A stretch of 23,987 nucleotides of DNA, taken from Coptodactyla brooksi (lineage: Eukaryota; Arthropoda; Insecta; Coleoptera; Scarabaeidae). The position numbers and the translations under genes were made by a program. Of the stretch, positions 1 to 12,100 are shown piece after piece; the stretch's first letter is position 1; every line of letters starts with the position of its first letter. The DNA lies in NCBI GenBank assembly GCA_033557675.1, contig JAWQRM010000334.1, positions 1 to 23,987 on the forward strand, written 5' to 3'. The notes beneath the pieces are model-generated. The model made no database searches. It was not told the origin of the DNA and saw only the letters and a program-made list of their open reading frames with translations.

Positions 1-152
1 TTGATATATCGCTACTTACAGCGCGGGTTCATGGGACCCATATAGTTTCTTCATGAGTTTGAAATTGGGTGATCATTTTCATATAAGAATAGATTCAATT
101 TTATTTTATTTCACATTTATTACACTTAAGAATAACCTACATAATAGATAGG

Positions 153-455
153 TTAGATAATTTTTTTGCAGATAACTACAGAATGTTCACCACACACATT
201 ACTTTTGCAACGTGCACAAATTCTTCTCGTTTTTCTATCTTTTGATGGTAGACAAGCACTACATCTCGTCTTCTTTCTAGGAGGCTCCATACTAGTAGAT
301 GATTCGGCGTCCTCGCCTTTCTCAGGATCCTTGTATTCTGTTAGTTCCTTTAATAAGGTGATTAAGATTAAGATTGATGCAGTAGATTTCAACAACTTCC
401 ATGATATATGTGCCTTCATGGTGCTGATATCTAGCATGTTGTAAAAAGAGGCCAT
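153..455 (-). pseudogene. piggyBac transposase C-terminal part with Cys/His-rich tail
   Basis: Starts ASFYNMLDISTMKAHISWKL, the conserved helix after the catalytic core. The tail has Cys and His spaced as in the piggyBac C-terminal zinc-binding domain (CSAC, then CARC, then VCGEH). The last Cys of the usual pattern is missing (ICKKII then stop). One small frameshift separates it from upstream RRWPL. Confidence 0.85.
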
Positions 456-520
456 CTTCGTGGCATCCTTTTTACTCCTTTCGTTTTATTTTAGTCGAGA
501 ATTATCTCAGGTTTCTTTTT

Positions 521-715
521 TTAACTGTCACCAACCTTTTTCTCATTGTGCAAAGTACTAAGTAACGTTACAAGCTTATGTTTCTTTGGGCAATACGAAA
601 TAATCATTATGTTGTCCCTAAAACCAAACCTTGTAGAATACACTTCACGATATTTAAACTCTGTGAAAGAAACTGGTACTTTCCTAGGTTGTAGGAAGTA
701 CAAAAGTTCTCGCAA
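521..715 (-). pseudogene. piggyBac transposase fragment, late DDE region
   Basis: Reads YFLQPRKVPVSFTEFKYREV, then IISYCPKKHKLVTLLSTLHN, matching the piggyBac segment before the third catalytic Asp (SY.PKK.K.V.LLST.H). It belongs with the neighbouring fragments but is in a different frame or separated by stops. Confidence 0.85.
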
Positions 716-735
716 GTGATATTCCTTCCAAAATT

Positions 736-1062
736 TTAAATTTCTTGAATTAAACGCTTCACAACCTTCTCCCCTTGATTTGTTTCTCTTACATCACCCT
801 GTTTTCCGGCATAAATTTCTATTTTCCATGCATAGCTTACTACGCTATCACAAATAGCCCAAAATTTGAGTCCATACCTTCCAAGCTTTGATGGAATATA
901 TTGTCTAAAAGGACATCTTCCTCTGAAGGTTACGAGTTGTTTATCAACCGTCATACACCAATTTGGTACATAAGTATCTTGCAAATAAGTATTCAATAAC
1001 TCAAAACATTCTCTTACTAGTGCTATTTTGTCACTGCTCCGTTTTCTTGTGTTAGTACACAA
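736..1062 (-). pseudogene. piggyBac transposase fragment with first catalytic Asp
   Basis: Reads SSDKIALVRECFELLNTYLQ, then MTVDKQLVTFRGRCPFRQYI and YGLKFWAICDSV, typical of the piggyBac DDE domain. The Asp of TVDK (codon 945-943) matches the first catalytic Asp. After VVKRLIQEI the sequence jumps within about 20 bases to a much later part of the protein, so the segment with the second catalytic Asp is absent. Confidence 0.88.
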
Positions 1063-2169
1063 AGTATACCTTGAAATCTGTTTTGGCTGATTATCTCACT
1101 AAGTATTTTTCGTCCATTAGTTTTGTTCCAAAGTTATGTTACATCCTCATTGTGTTATTTGTATACACCTAGCGGTATCAAAACTCCAAAAAATTTCTTT
1201 AGTTCCGAATATCTCATTTCTTTCCAATTTTTTTTCTTAAACATCCCTTCCTTCAGCATTCGTTCATTTTAGGATAATTTCTAGAAAAAGTTTTCGAAAG
1301 TAAATCAAAAAAGAAGAAGCTATAGTATCGACCTCTCGATTTGCAAAACGCGTTGGACCTGAACATCCTCGTAGAACATTGTGTTGCAGCTATCTTCCCT
1401 GACCGGGTAAGATGGGATCTTGATACCAGACGACTTGTTTATTTTTTTAGGCGAAAGAGTTACCTTCAACACAAGTTCTATTATCATCATTATAATCTCT
1501 GCATTCTTCACTATCAGACTCTTGTGGAGTACTTCTGTTACTTTCATCATTGGGAAGTTTGGTGGTGTCTATTTCTGCATCATCAGAAGATGTGTATCCA
1601 CTATTACACTCAATGTGCTCCACTATTACACTATTACGCTCATTTCTTCTACTATCGCCTCTATCTGCTGCTATAAAAGGACTGCATTTTTTCTATACAC
1701 CATTTTCTGTAACAAGCAGAATTAAATGTAGGAAAAATCGTACATATCAAACTTACAAACAACTACCCGACATATTTCAGGAAGATACAGTTGAAATAGT
1801 AAATTGAACATCACAATCGAACAAACATATAAATTTTGTCTGCACCACGATAGAACTTACCCATCACTCCGCCTCGGAAAATACCGACACATTGTTCAAG
1901 CCTATAAGTACTGAATTACCACAAATCATATCTCGCACATCACCAATCCTCCTTAAAAAGGGGATTCCCTCATTCTACAAAACTCAAGGAATTACATAAA
2001 AGGCAGTTCAACTTCGGGGAAGACCGCAAATTTACGAGCAAAGGACTACTGCAAAAACTATTTATCAGAAAAATTCTTTTTCATAAAAATTATAAAGCGA
2101 TACCTCCTACTTGAAAAGTGTACCTGCCGGTACATTAACGCTACCATAAGTTAAAAAAGCAGCTCTTAA

Positions 2170-2205
2170 CCATAGGTCTACTGCACTCGGCTGGTAGACT
2201 TAGGG
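2170..2205. repeat. TTAA-bracketed inverted repeat, likely right end of the piggyBac relic
   Basis: A 36-bp stretch is enclosed by TTAA (2166-2169) and TTAA (2206-2209). Its ends, ccataggtctac (2170-2181) and gtagacttaggg (2194-2205), are imperfect inverted copies. Read on the - strand it begins CCCTAAGTCTAC directly after TTAA, which fits a piggyBac terminus. Assignment to this element is inferred from orientation and position. Confidence 0.5.
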
Positions 2206-2701
2206 TTAAATTGCCTTCATTTCTTATGTTTACAATTGTAGACCTGGAAACACTAAATTTTGTACACAATACTGTCAATACTTGCCTTGGTTCAAGAAAT
2301 TCACCTACAAACATCTATTCATGTCGATTGCACAAATATAACTATTCAACAGTCAAAGAAGCAATAAAAGTACCTCAATTCAAAATTACCTCACTGTTGG
2401 AAATTCCCATCTGCAACAATATCTGTTGTTATGTGCAATGGTGGTTAATTTACACAGGATTTATTTTCAAACATAACTACTGTAGGTGTGCAAGACATAA
2501 AATAGACAAGACGTAATGTCAAACCACATAAATTTGGCAGATTCCATAAGTAACATCCAACTTACACAGAATTGCTCTTGTACAGTGTGTGCACAATAAC
2601 TATGTGCTACAGGATTTTTGTTTATTTGAGCGATGTTTTCATATTGTGTTGATATCTTTAAATAAAGTATAAATGAAATATAGAAAATTATTATTTCACA
2701 G

Positions 2702-3198
2702 AATGAAGAAGTGGGGTATGGACTCATACGTTTATGCCCCAAAAGATGACTACAAACACCGAGCCTACTGGAGAGAGTTGTACACTGTTGAAGAAGCCGA
2801 ACATTTGACCAGTCTGATCACTGCAGCGAGGGATCAAAACATCACATTCTACTATGCCCTGTCTCCCGGATTAGATATAACGTACAGTAGTTCAAAAGAG
2901 GTGACAGCTTTGAAAAGGAAACTAGAACAGGTGGCGCAGTTTGGATGCATCGCCTTCGCTTTATTGTTTGATGACATTGAGCCAGAAATGTCTGAAGCCG
3001 ACAAAGAAGTGTTCCAATCTTTTGCACATGCACAAGTGTCCGTCACGAATGAAATTTATCAACATTTAGGCCAACCCAAGTTTTTCGTCTGTCCAACACA
3101 ATATTGCGCAACGAGAGCAGTGCCAAATGTTACGAATTCAGAATATCTAAATACTCTAGGATCTAAGCTAGCACAGGAAATTGATATTATGTGGACAG
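2702..3198 (+). CDS. OGA: OGA exon (first in window): GH84 core with catalytic Asp pair
   Basis: The acceptor is ttatttcacag ending at 2701; the first base completes a split codon, and MKKWGMDSYVYAPKDDYKHR follows. The donor is acag|gtaaat, leaving one base of a Gly codon. The exon holds the APKDDYKHR motif, SPGLDIT, and FALLFDD, whose two Asp codons are at 2970-2975 (general acid and the residue that orients the N-acetyl group). CPTQYC supplies the active-site Tyr. The in-frame ATG at 2673 lies in intron sequence and is not the start: the family needs about 84 more residues upstream. Confidence 0.95.
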
Positions 3199-6100
3199 GT
3201 AAATATTATTAATGTGCATATATGCGGTGCATATTTGCTAATCTGCACCCTTGATTATCCAAAAATCCCAAAAAACTGCAACTTATTTCACTATACATAT
3301 TAAGAAATAACTTCGGTTTTCCTTAACGAACTCTTGTGTACATCAAGTTGCTCCCTTGGTTTATGTTTAACGAGCTAAAATGACAGTTAGTGAGTAACAG
3401 TGCAGTGAAAGAAAAATCTCGGTACCTAGTTTATTTCTACGCAACCTTGGAGATAATTTATCCAACTTACCCAACCAATTTACCGAACCAAAATTTTAAG
3501 GGAGCAAGGCTAAGTATTAAGGTTACTGACAAAGTAAAAAAAGTTTTTCAAATGCTTTATGGTGAAGCATTTCATTGCTGCAGAAAAACATTGAATGGTA
3601 ATTTTTTCTAAATCGCATGCTCTATAACCGATTACACCAACGAATATAGAAGAAAATGTATAGATATAAAAGAAAATCTAATCATGTATTGTTTGTAATA
3701 TGTAGTTCAAAAATTTTGATATTTTGGTGGTTGTTTATTTACGAAGAGCAATTTACATAGGTCTACTGTGAAAATCAAGACTTGTGTTGATACCATTAGT
3801 TTGTTAACTCATTCACTGCTACAAAATAAGGTAAGTTAACTCAGGAGCAAAAGTTTTCTTTTTGAGAGTTTTTACTGGTTTTTAAATTGACAATTGAAGT
3901 TTCACTGTTTTTATTTGTTTATAATGGCCAACCTTTGTTGGGTCATTTTTTACTTGTGGCATGGATCCCTGTCATGCGCACTTGGTTAAAAACCAAGACT
4001 TGGTGCAAAGACCAGCATGACACGGATTCGTGACATCGGCACTGAACGGGTTAACACTAAACTGCCAACACAAGAAAACAAACATAATATAATCTCCTTT
4101 GTATTCAACATGTACAGCTAATATAATAGCCAACGTAATAGCTGTGTTAAGACGTCAGTCATCAACCTTTAGCCAGCTTGGTTTTTTCAATTTTATTGCT
4201 GTGTGTGATATGTTCTTTATGGAGAGGTTCATTTTCTGCATCCTTGCGCAATAACTGGCAACATCTACTGCGTACTTGAATTTCAACAAATTAAGTTTGT
4301 GAGCCGAGGTACCATTGTATTTGCATGTTAAGGTGTTTTTTTTTCCATAGGCCCTAAAGTGATATCACGATTATTAACTAAAGAAGGTATTCAAGAAATA
4401 ACAGATGTCTTAAAAAGAGCACCGGTTATTTGGGATAATTTACACGCAAACGATTATGACCAAAAACGAGTATTCTTAGGACCTTATTCGGGAAGATCAC
4501 CAGATCTCATACCAAAATTACGAGGTGTTCTAACAAACCCAAACTGTGAATACGGTGCTAATTTTGTTGCCATCCACACTTTGGCCCAGTGGTCACGATG
4601 CAATGTTGATGGCCAGAGGGATTTAACTTTAAGTAAGTTAGGCCTTAATTTATTTACTCAAATCTGCGGTACGCTACAGATTTTTCTATGACAGTTGTAA
4701 TGAAGCTGGAATTTTATTGTGAAATTATTACTAGAATTTTGACGTTCACAGATGATTCAGTATCTGCTGACATTAAATTGGAAACTGAAACGGAAGACGG
4801 ATTATCGGGTGAAGATGTACCAGCCACTTTATCTCCAAATATGTATCATCCGAGACAAGCCTTAAGAAATGCCATAAATGATTGGTTACCCGAATTTGTG
4901 AAACATAAGGCAGCTTGGGGACCAATAGCAAAACCGCAGCCTGCAGTAGCAAGTAAGATTATTATGTATTTAAAATTAAAGACTATGCACTCAAACCTAT
5001 TTTTATATGATAGATTGGTTCCCGAAGAGTCCGTGTAAAAAATATCTTTTAAATACATACAGTACATGTGGACAGACAATTAGAGGATCGGTTCCTGTCA
5101 TTTGATACGATAAGCAGAACAGTTTCTGTAAGCCAAATAACTAATTAAACTGAATAAAAAGTAAAAAAATAAATATAAATATTGGACAAAAAGAAAACGT
5201 GCATAAGATATTGTTATTCTCCACCTGTATTCATTTCTGTAAGACTAAAAATTATTAAATTATTACCATCACATGAAAATCGATCATAGTTATATGCCAG
5301 TTGTCAGATTCTTTCAGATCGTGTACAAAACTTATTTGCAACAAAGAAGTCAGTTATCAATCGTTGTGTTGTTATTTTAGCTAAGTCATTGTACAATTCT
5401 TTGTAACTTCTTAGTTATATTAGGTTCGGAATTCATATTTAACTGGAAGTTTATTGTGGGCTTTTTAAGATTTCTCAGAACATTTCTAGGTTTTCCTGTA
5501 TGTTAAGTATTTTGCTTTTAACTAGAATTCTTATAATTTTCTATTGCCAGGTATGTAGGCATTTTTGTGTAAATGTGCTACAAAACTTAAATCACGTTTG
5601 TTTTTTTATGTATTATGTTGTCTTCCTTCTATCTATCAATGAATATTTTTAGTATTTCTCCTATGTAGCTAGTTCTGTAAATTTGCTATTATAGACATTT
5701 TGTCCAGATATGAGAATAAGTAATTTATTACTTTCTATTAAACAAGAAAACAAATGAGCCATGGAACAGAAATAGAACATGAGGCATTCTGATCTCATAA
5801 CAGGTGCTGTACCCATCTGAGCTGTGCAAATCTCTCATTTTTCATAATCATCCTCCTATTCATCTTGTTTGAGAAACCTGAACAACTGCACCTCAGCTTT
5901 GGCTTTTTTTAACAGAAGGGATTGCGCTGTTTGTATCTTACAAGGCAACGTGATGCAATATCCTATGTTAGCAAAAATCCATGGTAGGGTGCAGTTGTTC
6001 GGGTTTCGAACAATTATAGTTCACCACCTATCTCAGATGAAAACAGAAGGTCACAGGTTTGATTCATGCTCTTCTGACAATTTACTTTATTATTTGACAA

Positions 6101-9100
6101 AAATTAATAAATTACTTATAGTTAGTCCTGTTAGTTCTTTGCTGCTATCCAGTTTATTCAAAATGTATCAAAATGAGTTATGTACGTAATGAGTTTTAAA
6201 TGTGTCAATTATGCACTACCCTTGTGGTTGCATCAAGCAAGTAATATTTTTAAGATCAATAAAACTTTAAATTCCTGATATATTTGCTCCATATGACATA
6301 CTTCTGGCATGGAACATTTGTTGCAGTGCTCGATAAAAATGTGTTATCACCTCGGGCTTTTTTGTCTGTCAGCTAATGAAATGTCTAGGTTTTTTATTGC
6401 TCTTGGTTTTAGGAATCGACGACTAACAAGGGTTTTAACATACATTGCTACAGAAAAGGAAGATCACACAATCCTTAGTCTAGCTTAACGCATCTATGAG
6501 ATTTTGGCACAAAACCTCTCCTTGCTATTTTTTTCTAAAACGGCCAGCTTTACTATCTTTAGCAACTCTGGCAATCGGTTCATGGTTCCATGCAATTTCA
6601 CCTTTAATCTTCATAAAAATTCCTTTAACCACCCGTTACTTTATAAAATCGTTGTTGCTTAATATTGCTGTCTATAATATCAGCACCTTTTCTATTTTCA
6701 CTTTATTAATATTTTTCGTGCTTGATGACTTATACCTTCAGTTTTGTCAAAATCAAATTGCTTTCCTAGAGCTGTTGCACCTTCACCTGTTAAGATTTGA
6801 AAATTTTATTTTAGCATTCAAAGAACTGGCTATTTGTTCATTTCAGAAGAATTATCCTGATTTATAAGGCTTACAAAAACATTTTAATTGGTATAGTTCA
6901 TGTATTGGTGTATGGAAGATTAAAAATTACCTATTCAAAGCTGAGAAAATATAAGATTTGAAACTTTTAATTGTCGCACACACAGTTTCTCATGGCTAAT
7001 GTTGGATATCCTGAAAAGCATCTAACTTATGTGTAATATGTAAAATGTATCTAGTAGAACACTGTATATTGAGACATATAATCAAACACAGTATGAGAAA
7101 AAAATTCCTCATTTGGCGGTTTTCAAAATCATGTTATTTTCTAATGATGTAAAAATAATCTGTAAAAACTGGTTTGAGTATATTTATCAGTGCAACTATA
7201 TCCTGTTTTGAGATTTTCTACTTTTTTACATTTTATTTTTACTTTTAACACTGATAAAAATTGGACCAAAATTCATATTGATGGAACCTTGGTACTTTGT
7301 TATTTCAAAATACCAAAGAAAGAAAATAACACGTTAGTTAATAGTTTATCAGTATATGTGCTTAATGGGTACATTCTCAATTCTATACTATATCCTGTAA
7401 ATCAATAAATGCTGTGTGTATTTCTAAGTCTAAAATCCCCATCTATTGCATGCCATGTGTCCTGTAATATCGAAGTCTAAATTTCTTCTACCAACTGGAC
7501 AATCGCCTCATCCTGCATGCAAGTAGGTTTTTGTCTATTCATATTTCTTTCTGTCATTAGATCTCCAGTCTTTCCCTGAGCTAACCACCATCGAATTTGG
7601 TAATTCTTTTGTAAAAAGTATTGTTATATATATATATATATATATATAGGCACGGGCTTCGTCTATTGGTGAATTCCTACTATTTCTACAAGAGGGAAGA
7701 ACAATAGCAAATACTCAACCACCACAAACATTATTTCATATAATAAAAGACGTTTACACTTCTATAAATAAATCGGCTCACTCATATCCAGAGGGATCTA
7801 CCCTATTCGAACTGCCTTGATGTTTCCTTCCTATTGTGTTTTAGCTCTACGGACAGTTTGAATTCTCTCGATAGCATCTAGAAAATTCATGAAATCAACT
7901 ATCAAATGTGTGGACCATGAATAATAATAAATAATATATTGTATTTGTTCTTATTGTATCTTTGATAACAATAACAAATATTTCTTAATCATTGCGCAAT
8001 TTTCTAATGTTAATTATATTTAAAAAATAAGGGCAGACATCGCAAAAATCAATTTTCTCTGCAAAACAAATAGGGTCCATTTGTTTTCCAACCATGCCAT
8101 CCAAACCATCCAAACTATGCCGTACGTATCGTTACTCTCCCAAGCATGATATTTTAAGGGTTAAATCAAGTTTCACATATACAAGCACTGTACAAGTATT
8201 CCATTTTCGATGATTTTATATGATTTTTCTCCCTTTCATCTTAGCACAAATCTAACGTCAATGTCTAAAGGTCTTCTTTCAAACAATTCAGCTTCAGAAT
8301 ACAACCTCAAACATCGATATCAAATTTGGGGTATCTAGCAACAAACAAGAATTTTGACATTTGGCATTTTCCTATATTCTGGGTGCTGCTTACTTTATTT
8401 AAATGAAATTTGTCCTGCGTATAACAATCCGGTATATAACTATATTTTTGAATTGTCTCCTTGGGAACATGCATTTTTCGGTGCTATCAAAAATTTCATA
8501 AATCTCCTAAACAAAACAAGGTTGTAGTTTTTGTAATGGTGCCATAATTTTTGGTAGTGAATTAAAATTCTGGAAATTAAAGACTTGATGATATATTCAT
8601 ATTTAAATTTGAAAATTGATCACTCAATCTATACATAATTGAACGATTATGGGTAGATTAACTGTAACCTTGTTTATGTTAACAGTTGATAGATGATTTT
8701 GGCTATAATCAATCTGAAGATATGTTTCATTTCTAAGTTTTGTTACTTGTGAATGATAGTACTGTAAACCACAAATAAATTCTGTGCGGTTAATAAAAAA
8801 ACTTTATTTTCTTACAGTTGTCCCAGTACCTATAATACCTTCAATAAATACCTGTATGAGCTTAACAACTACCACTACAACAACTAGCACTGGTACTGCA
8901 CCCACTCCAATTGTAAATAGCAACCAATTACAAGCGCTAGCAGAAGTTTGTAGTACTGTAAATGTAGTCACAACGGACACTTTGATAACTCCATTACCTA
9001 CCCCCGTCATGAACTCCCTAGTATCAGAAACTAAGGTGATTTGCAACGAAGCAATTCCTAATCCGATTACTCCTGTGCCGATTCCCGTGAAAGTGGTTCC

Positions 9101-12100
9101 TCCAACCGACCATAACGTGCAAAGCATAACGATACTAAATGGTACATGTATACGAGATAAAGAAAAAACAAGTTGCGGTATTAAGGATAGTAAAGTTGAT
9201 GTCAAGGCTGATGTTACTAAGGAAGATACTGCTCCCAAGGAGGATGCTAGTATGACCACGGATATTAGTAATGACTTAAGTAACGAATCTAGTTTAAGTC
9301 CGTCAGAGCCAATGGACTGCAATAGCACACCAAATATTTCACCGGCACATGTTGTAAAGTGTAATGGATCTAATGAAGATGTTGCTATGAGTGAAACTGT
9401 AAGTATAACACATTTATGATGTAGTTTTATTCATTTTTAAAAAAGCTACATTACAACAGAAGCTTTAACACATAGGCTGCTGTTTAGACCTCCACCCTAG
9501 GTTAGCTTGTATAATAAAAAGATATGTGTATGATAATATTGAATTATCATAAATTATCAAACTACTTTCATAATTTATTTAATTTACAATGGTCTTTGCA
9601 CCATTTAGAAAATTGTTTGATCAATGATATCCAGTATAAAATTGACGGATCAATTTTCAGGAAAGGACCCTTTTCTCCCTAAGGGGACGATTGTAAGCAC
9701 AAACCAAGATTATGTGTGACATGTTTTAATATATACTATGTTACATTATAAAATAATAGTAGAAAATTCCAAAATAGTAATTTTGGAATTTTAATATAAA
9801 TTCGCAAAATTACATAAAAGTTTGGGTTGTTTCTCGGCAATGAGCTTTGTCAGATTCAGAAATGAGTGTATGAATCATCTTTTGTAAGATGAGAAAAATG
9901 TGGATTTGGCGTGTTCTATATATGATGCCTAAATTTCTATATTTTGATTGCCATAAGAAAATATGACAAAAAGTTCTGACGAGTATCCTTAGGCAATACT
10001 TTCTAAGGGCCATTCAAATATAGCCCCCAAATGGGCATTCTTTTAAGCTATAATCGGACAATCAAATATATTAATTGGGTCTTGTCCTTTTCAACATAAG
10101 TTTATGAAGTTTTGGGGATAAATTATCTATAGCAATTTATGCACAAAAAAGAGAATCTTGTTAAAAGTCATTATAGTTAATAGTTTCTAAGAAAAACCAA
10201 TTTGATAAAATTAGTATATTTTGCGGGTGAAGACTTTCACTTTTGTGATGTACTTATTATACAAAATTTTATGTACATATTATACGTTAATTTGTTCAAA
10301 CTAGTTTGTATCGTAAATTGTAGAAATTTGTTTAAAGATGACTTATTGCACCATATTTTGGATTACATTGTTTCTCTTCTATATGCATTAACTGCTATTA
10401 TTGGAATTGATAATTTTTTTTAGACATCCAGCGGAAGTATGCAAATTGAAAGCAGTGATACTACGAACATGGTTGTGGAAACAGTTGAGGAGAAAAGGTT
10501 CTTATATTAATATATTAATTAGAAATAAGATTGCAAAATTTTGTATTTTTAGGAAAGAATGTCAACTAACGTTTGATGATTTATCACTTTTCTGTGATTT
10601 GTTTTATTTACCGTTCGAACACGGCGGACAAGGTCTTCAACTATTACAGGAATTTAATTGGTTAAAGTCAAATGCTCACTTGGTTGTGTCCCGAAATAAA
10701 GAAAATTCTACTCCCGAAGTAAGCTTTTCCTGTTTATTACAAGTTTTGCAGAAAAACAAAAGGTTTACTCAATCTAGGTCCAGGAATGGTTTTTACGAGC
10801 AGAGAAAATGAATGAGATGACCGAATCTGTCAACAGGTTATTTCAACACTTAACTACATGCAACAATAGGGAATTGTTATATGATTTATATTCATACGTG
10901 TGGGATATCAGAGGTGTTATATCTTTGCTAAATTCCTACATCAAGTGGCTCGGTATGTGCATCATTTTTTTCTGATGTTATTAGAAATAAAGTTAGAATT
11001 ATGTTTTTATGAATTAAGTTACATTGGGACATCTATTACTTTTTGTATTGGCTAGCGTAACATAATTTTTGGCTACTACAAGTTTCTGAATAATGATTTT
11101 TGTTAATTTATAATGTTGCAATACATAAATCGAAATTTTTGAGAAATGAATTCAAGATAATTGGCCAAAATTTGTTAAGTACCAAGTAGTGCACTATGTA
11201 AACACATAAAACAAACTATTATCGAAAGATTTTTTTTTTCTTAACTGATCTCTGGTAGAAAACTGAATAGTACACTACTGCTGCATTATGCGTCATAAAA
11301 CTTTATTATTTCAGCATGTTTTTGGCCAAACTATCTTTTGTGATTGTGTAAAAGTTTTTTATAGGTGTTGCAGAGAACTCGTTCCAGGTGCTTATGGCCG
11401 ACAGATGTTTTTGCGCAATATTTGCTGCTAGGGCGTAAAATTTTCAAAAAGTAATAGATTTCCCACAATTAAAAAATAATTAAATTACTTTTTTATATGT
11501 GCCTAACTAGTAAATAAGTTATGGAGAATAGAACAAAACATATTTTAAAAAATATTTCTAAATTCCATAAAATTAAGTATTTATTTAACTAAATATGAAC
11601 TTCAATTAATACAAGTAACATTTTTGATTTCTACATAAAATTCTGAATTAAAAATTATAAGAATATTGAACTATAATACTATATTGAACAGTTGTCTAGT
11701 TGTTAAAAGAAGAGCTTATCGTATTGTTAATTGTCTAAATATTGCTATTGTAGCTGTAGCCAAAGCTGTATGGCAATCTTTCAGAACAAATGATGGGACA
11801 GATGTGTGATAGCGATTATTTTGTAAACTCAATAACCTAGTTGAAGAGGGAGATTCCACAGAACTCTACTAATTTCATTGGTTAGATGAAGTGGAACCGA
11901 AGGCAATAGAAATAAATCTGCATTAGAAACGTTTCTGTCAATACTAAGAATTATACTGATTCTGCCTAGAAGAATCATGATATCACCATTTGCTCATTAA
12001 AATCGACTCACTACTACCAACAAGTAAATTTTTTAGTTCCTTCAAGAAACATTGTTTCAAAAATTTGCATGGTATGATATATTATGAAGCATTTTAACTT

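Larger units (their letters stand above)
1..2205 (-). mobile_element. Decayed piggyBac-like DNA transposon
   Basis: On the - strand, in order: an acidic N-terminal stretch (about 1560-1440, DESNRSTPQESDSEE); a conserved early segment (1219-1158, YSELKKFFGVLIPLGVYK); the first catalytic region (1062-736, TVDKQLVTFRGRCPFRQYIP); a later piece (715-521, SYCPKKHKLVTLLSTLHNE); KKPEIILD before an in-frame stop (491-493); and the C-terminal part (455-153) with RRWPLFYNMLD-type sequence and a Cys/His-rich tail. The right end is proposed at TTAA 2206-2209, preceded on the + strand by a GGG terminus. The left end is not seen. The element lies antisense in the OGA intron upstream of the first visible exon and cannot make a working transposase. 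Confidence 0.85.
4953..8817 (+). other. Large OGA intron (3.9 kb)
   Basis: It separates the catalytic exons from the linker exon. It contains the tRNA-like foldback (about 5740-6090), the (TA)12 run (7625-7648) and a short coding-like frame after it. The + frame 6496-6867 is hydrophobic and AT-driven and looks spurious. I see nothing recognisable in 5040-5740, 6880-7620 or 7830-8817. Confidence 0.8.

Noticed and set aside
25..39. Palindrome gggttcatgggaccc as left piggyBac terminus
   Set aside because: No TTAA next to it and it does not match the proposed right end; it may be a subterminal repeat, but this cannot be decided.
166..444. + strand open frame of 92 codons
   Set aside because: Shadow of the piggyBac C-terminal fragment on the opposite strand.
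2673..2701. ATG at 2673 as the OGA start
   Set aside because: It lies before a clear acceptor (tttcacag at 2701), and the family needs about 84 residues including the GVVEGFYGRPW-type motif before this point.
6030..6075. Intact tRNA gene suggested by the B-box-like ggtttgattca
   Set aside because: The A-box region is damaged and no acceptor stem pairs; better explained as a SINE-type relic.
6496..6867. + strand frame of 123 codons with hydrophobic stretches
   Set aside because: Composition follows from T-rich DNA; no membrane-protein family recognised and it lies inside an OGA intron.
8804..9328. - strand open frame of 174 codons
   Set aside because: Shadow of the OGA Thr/Pro linker exon; the valine/leucine runs are the complement of the Thr/Ser-rich coding strand.
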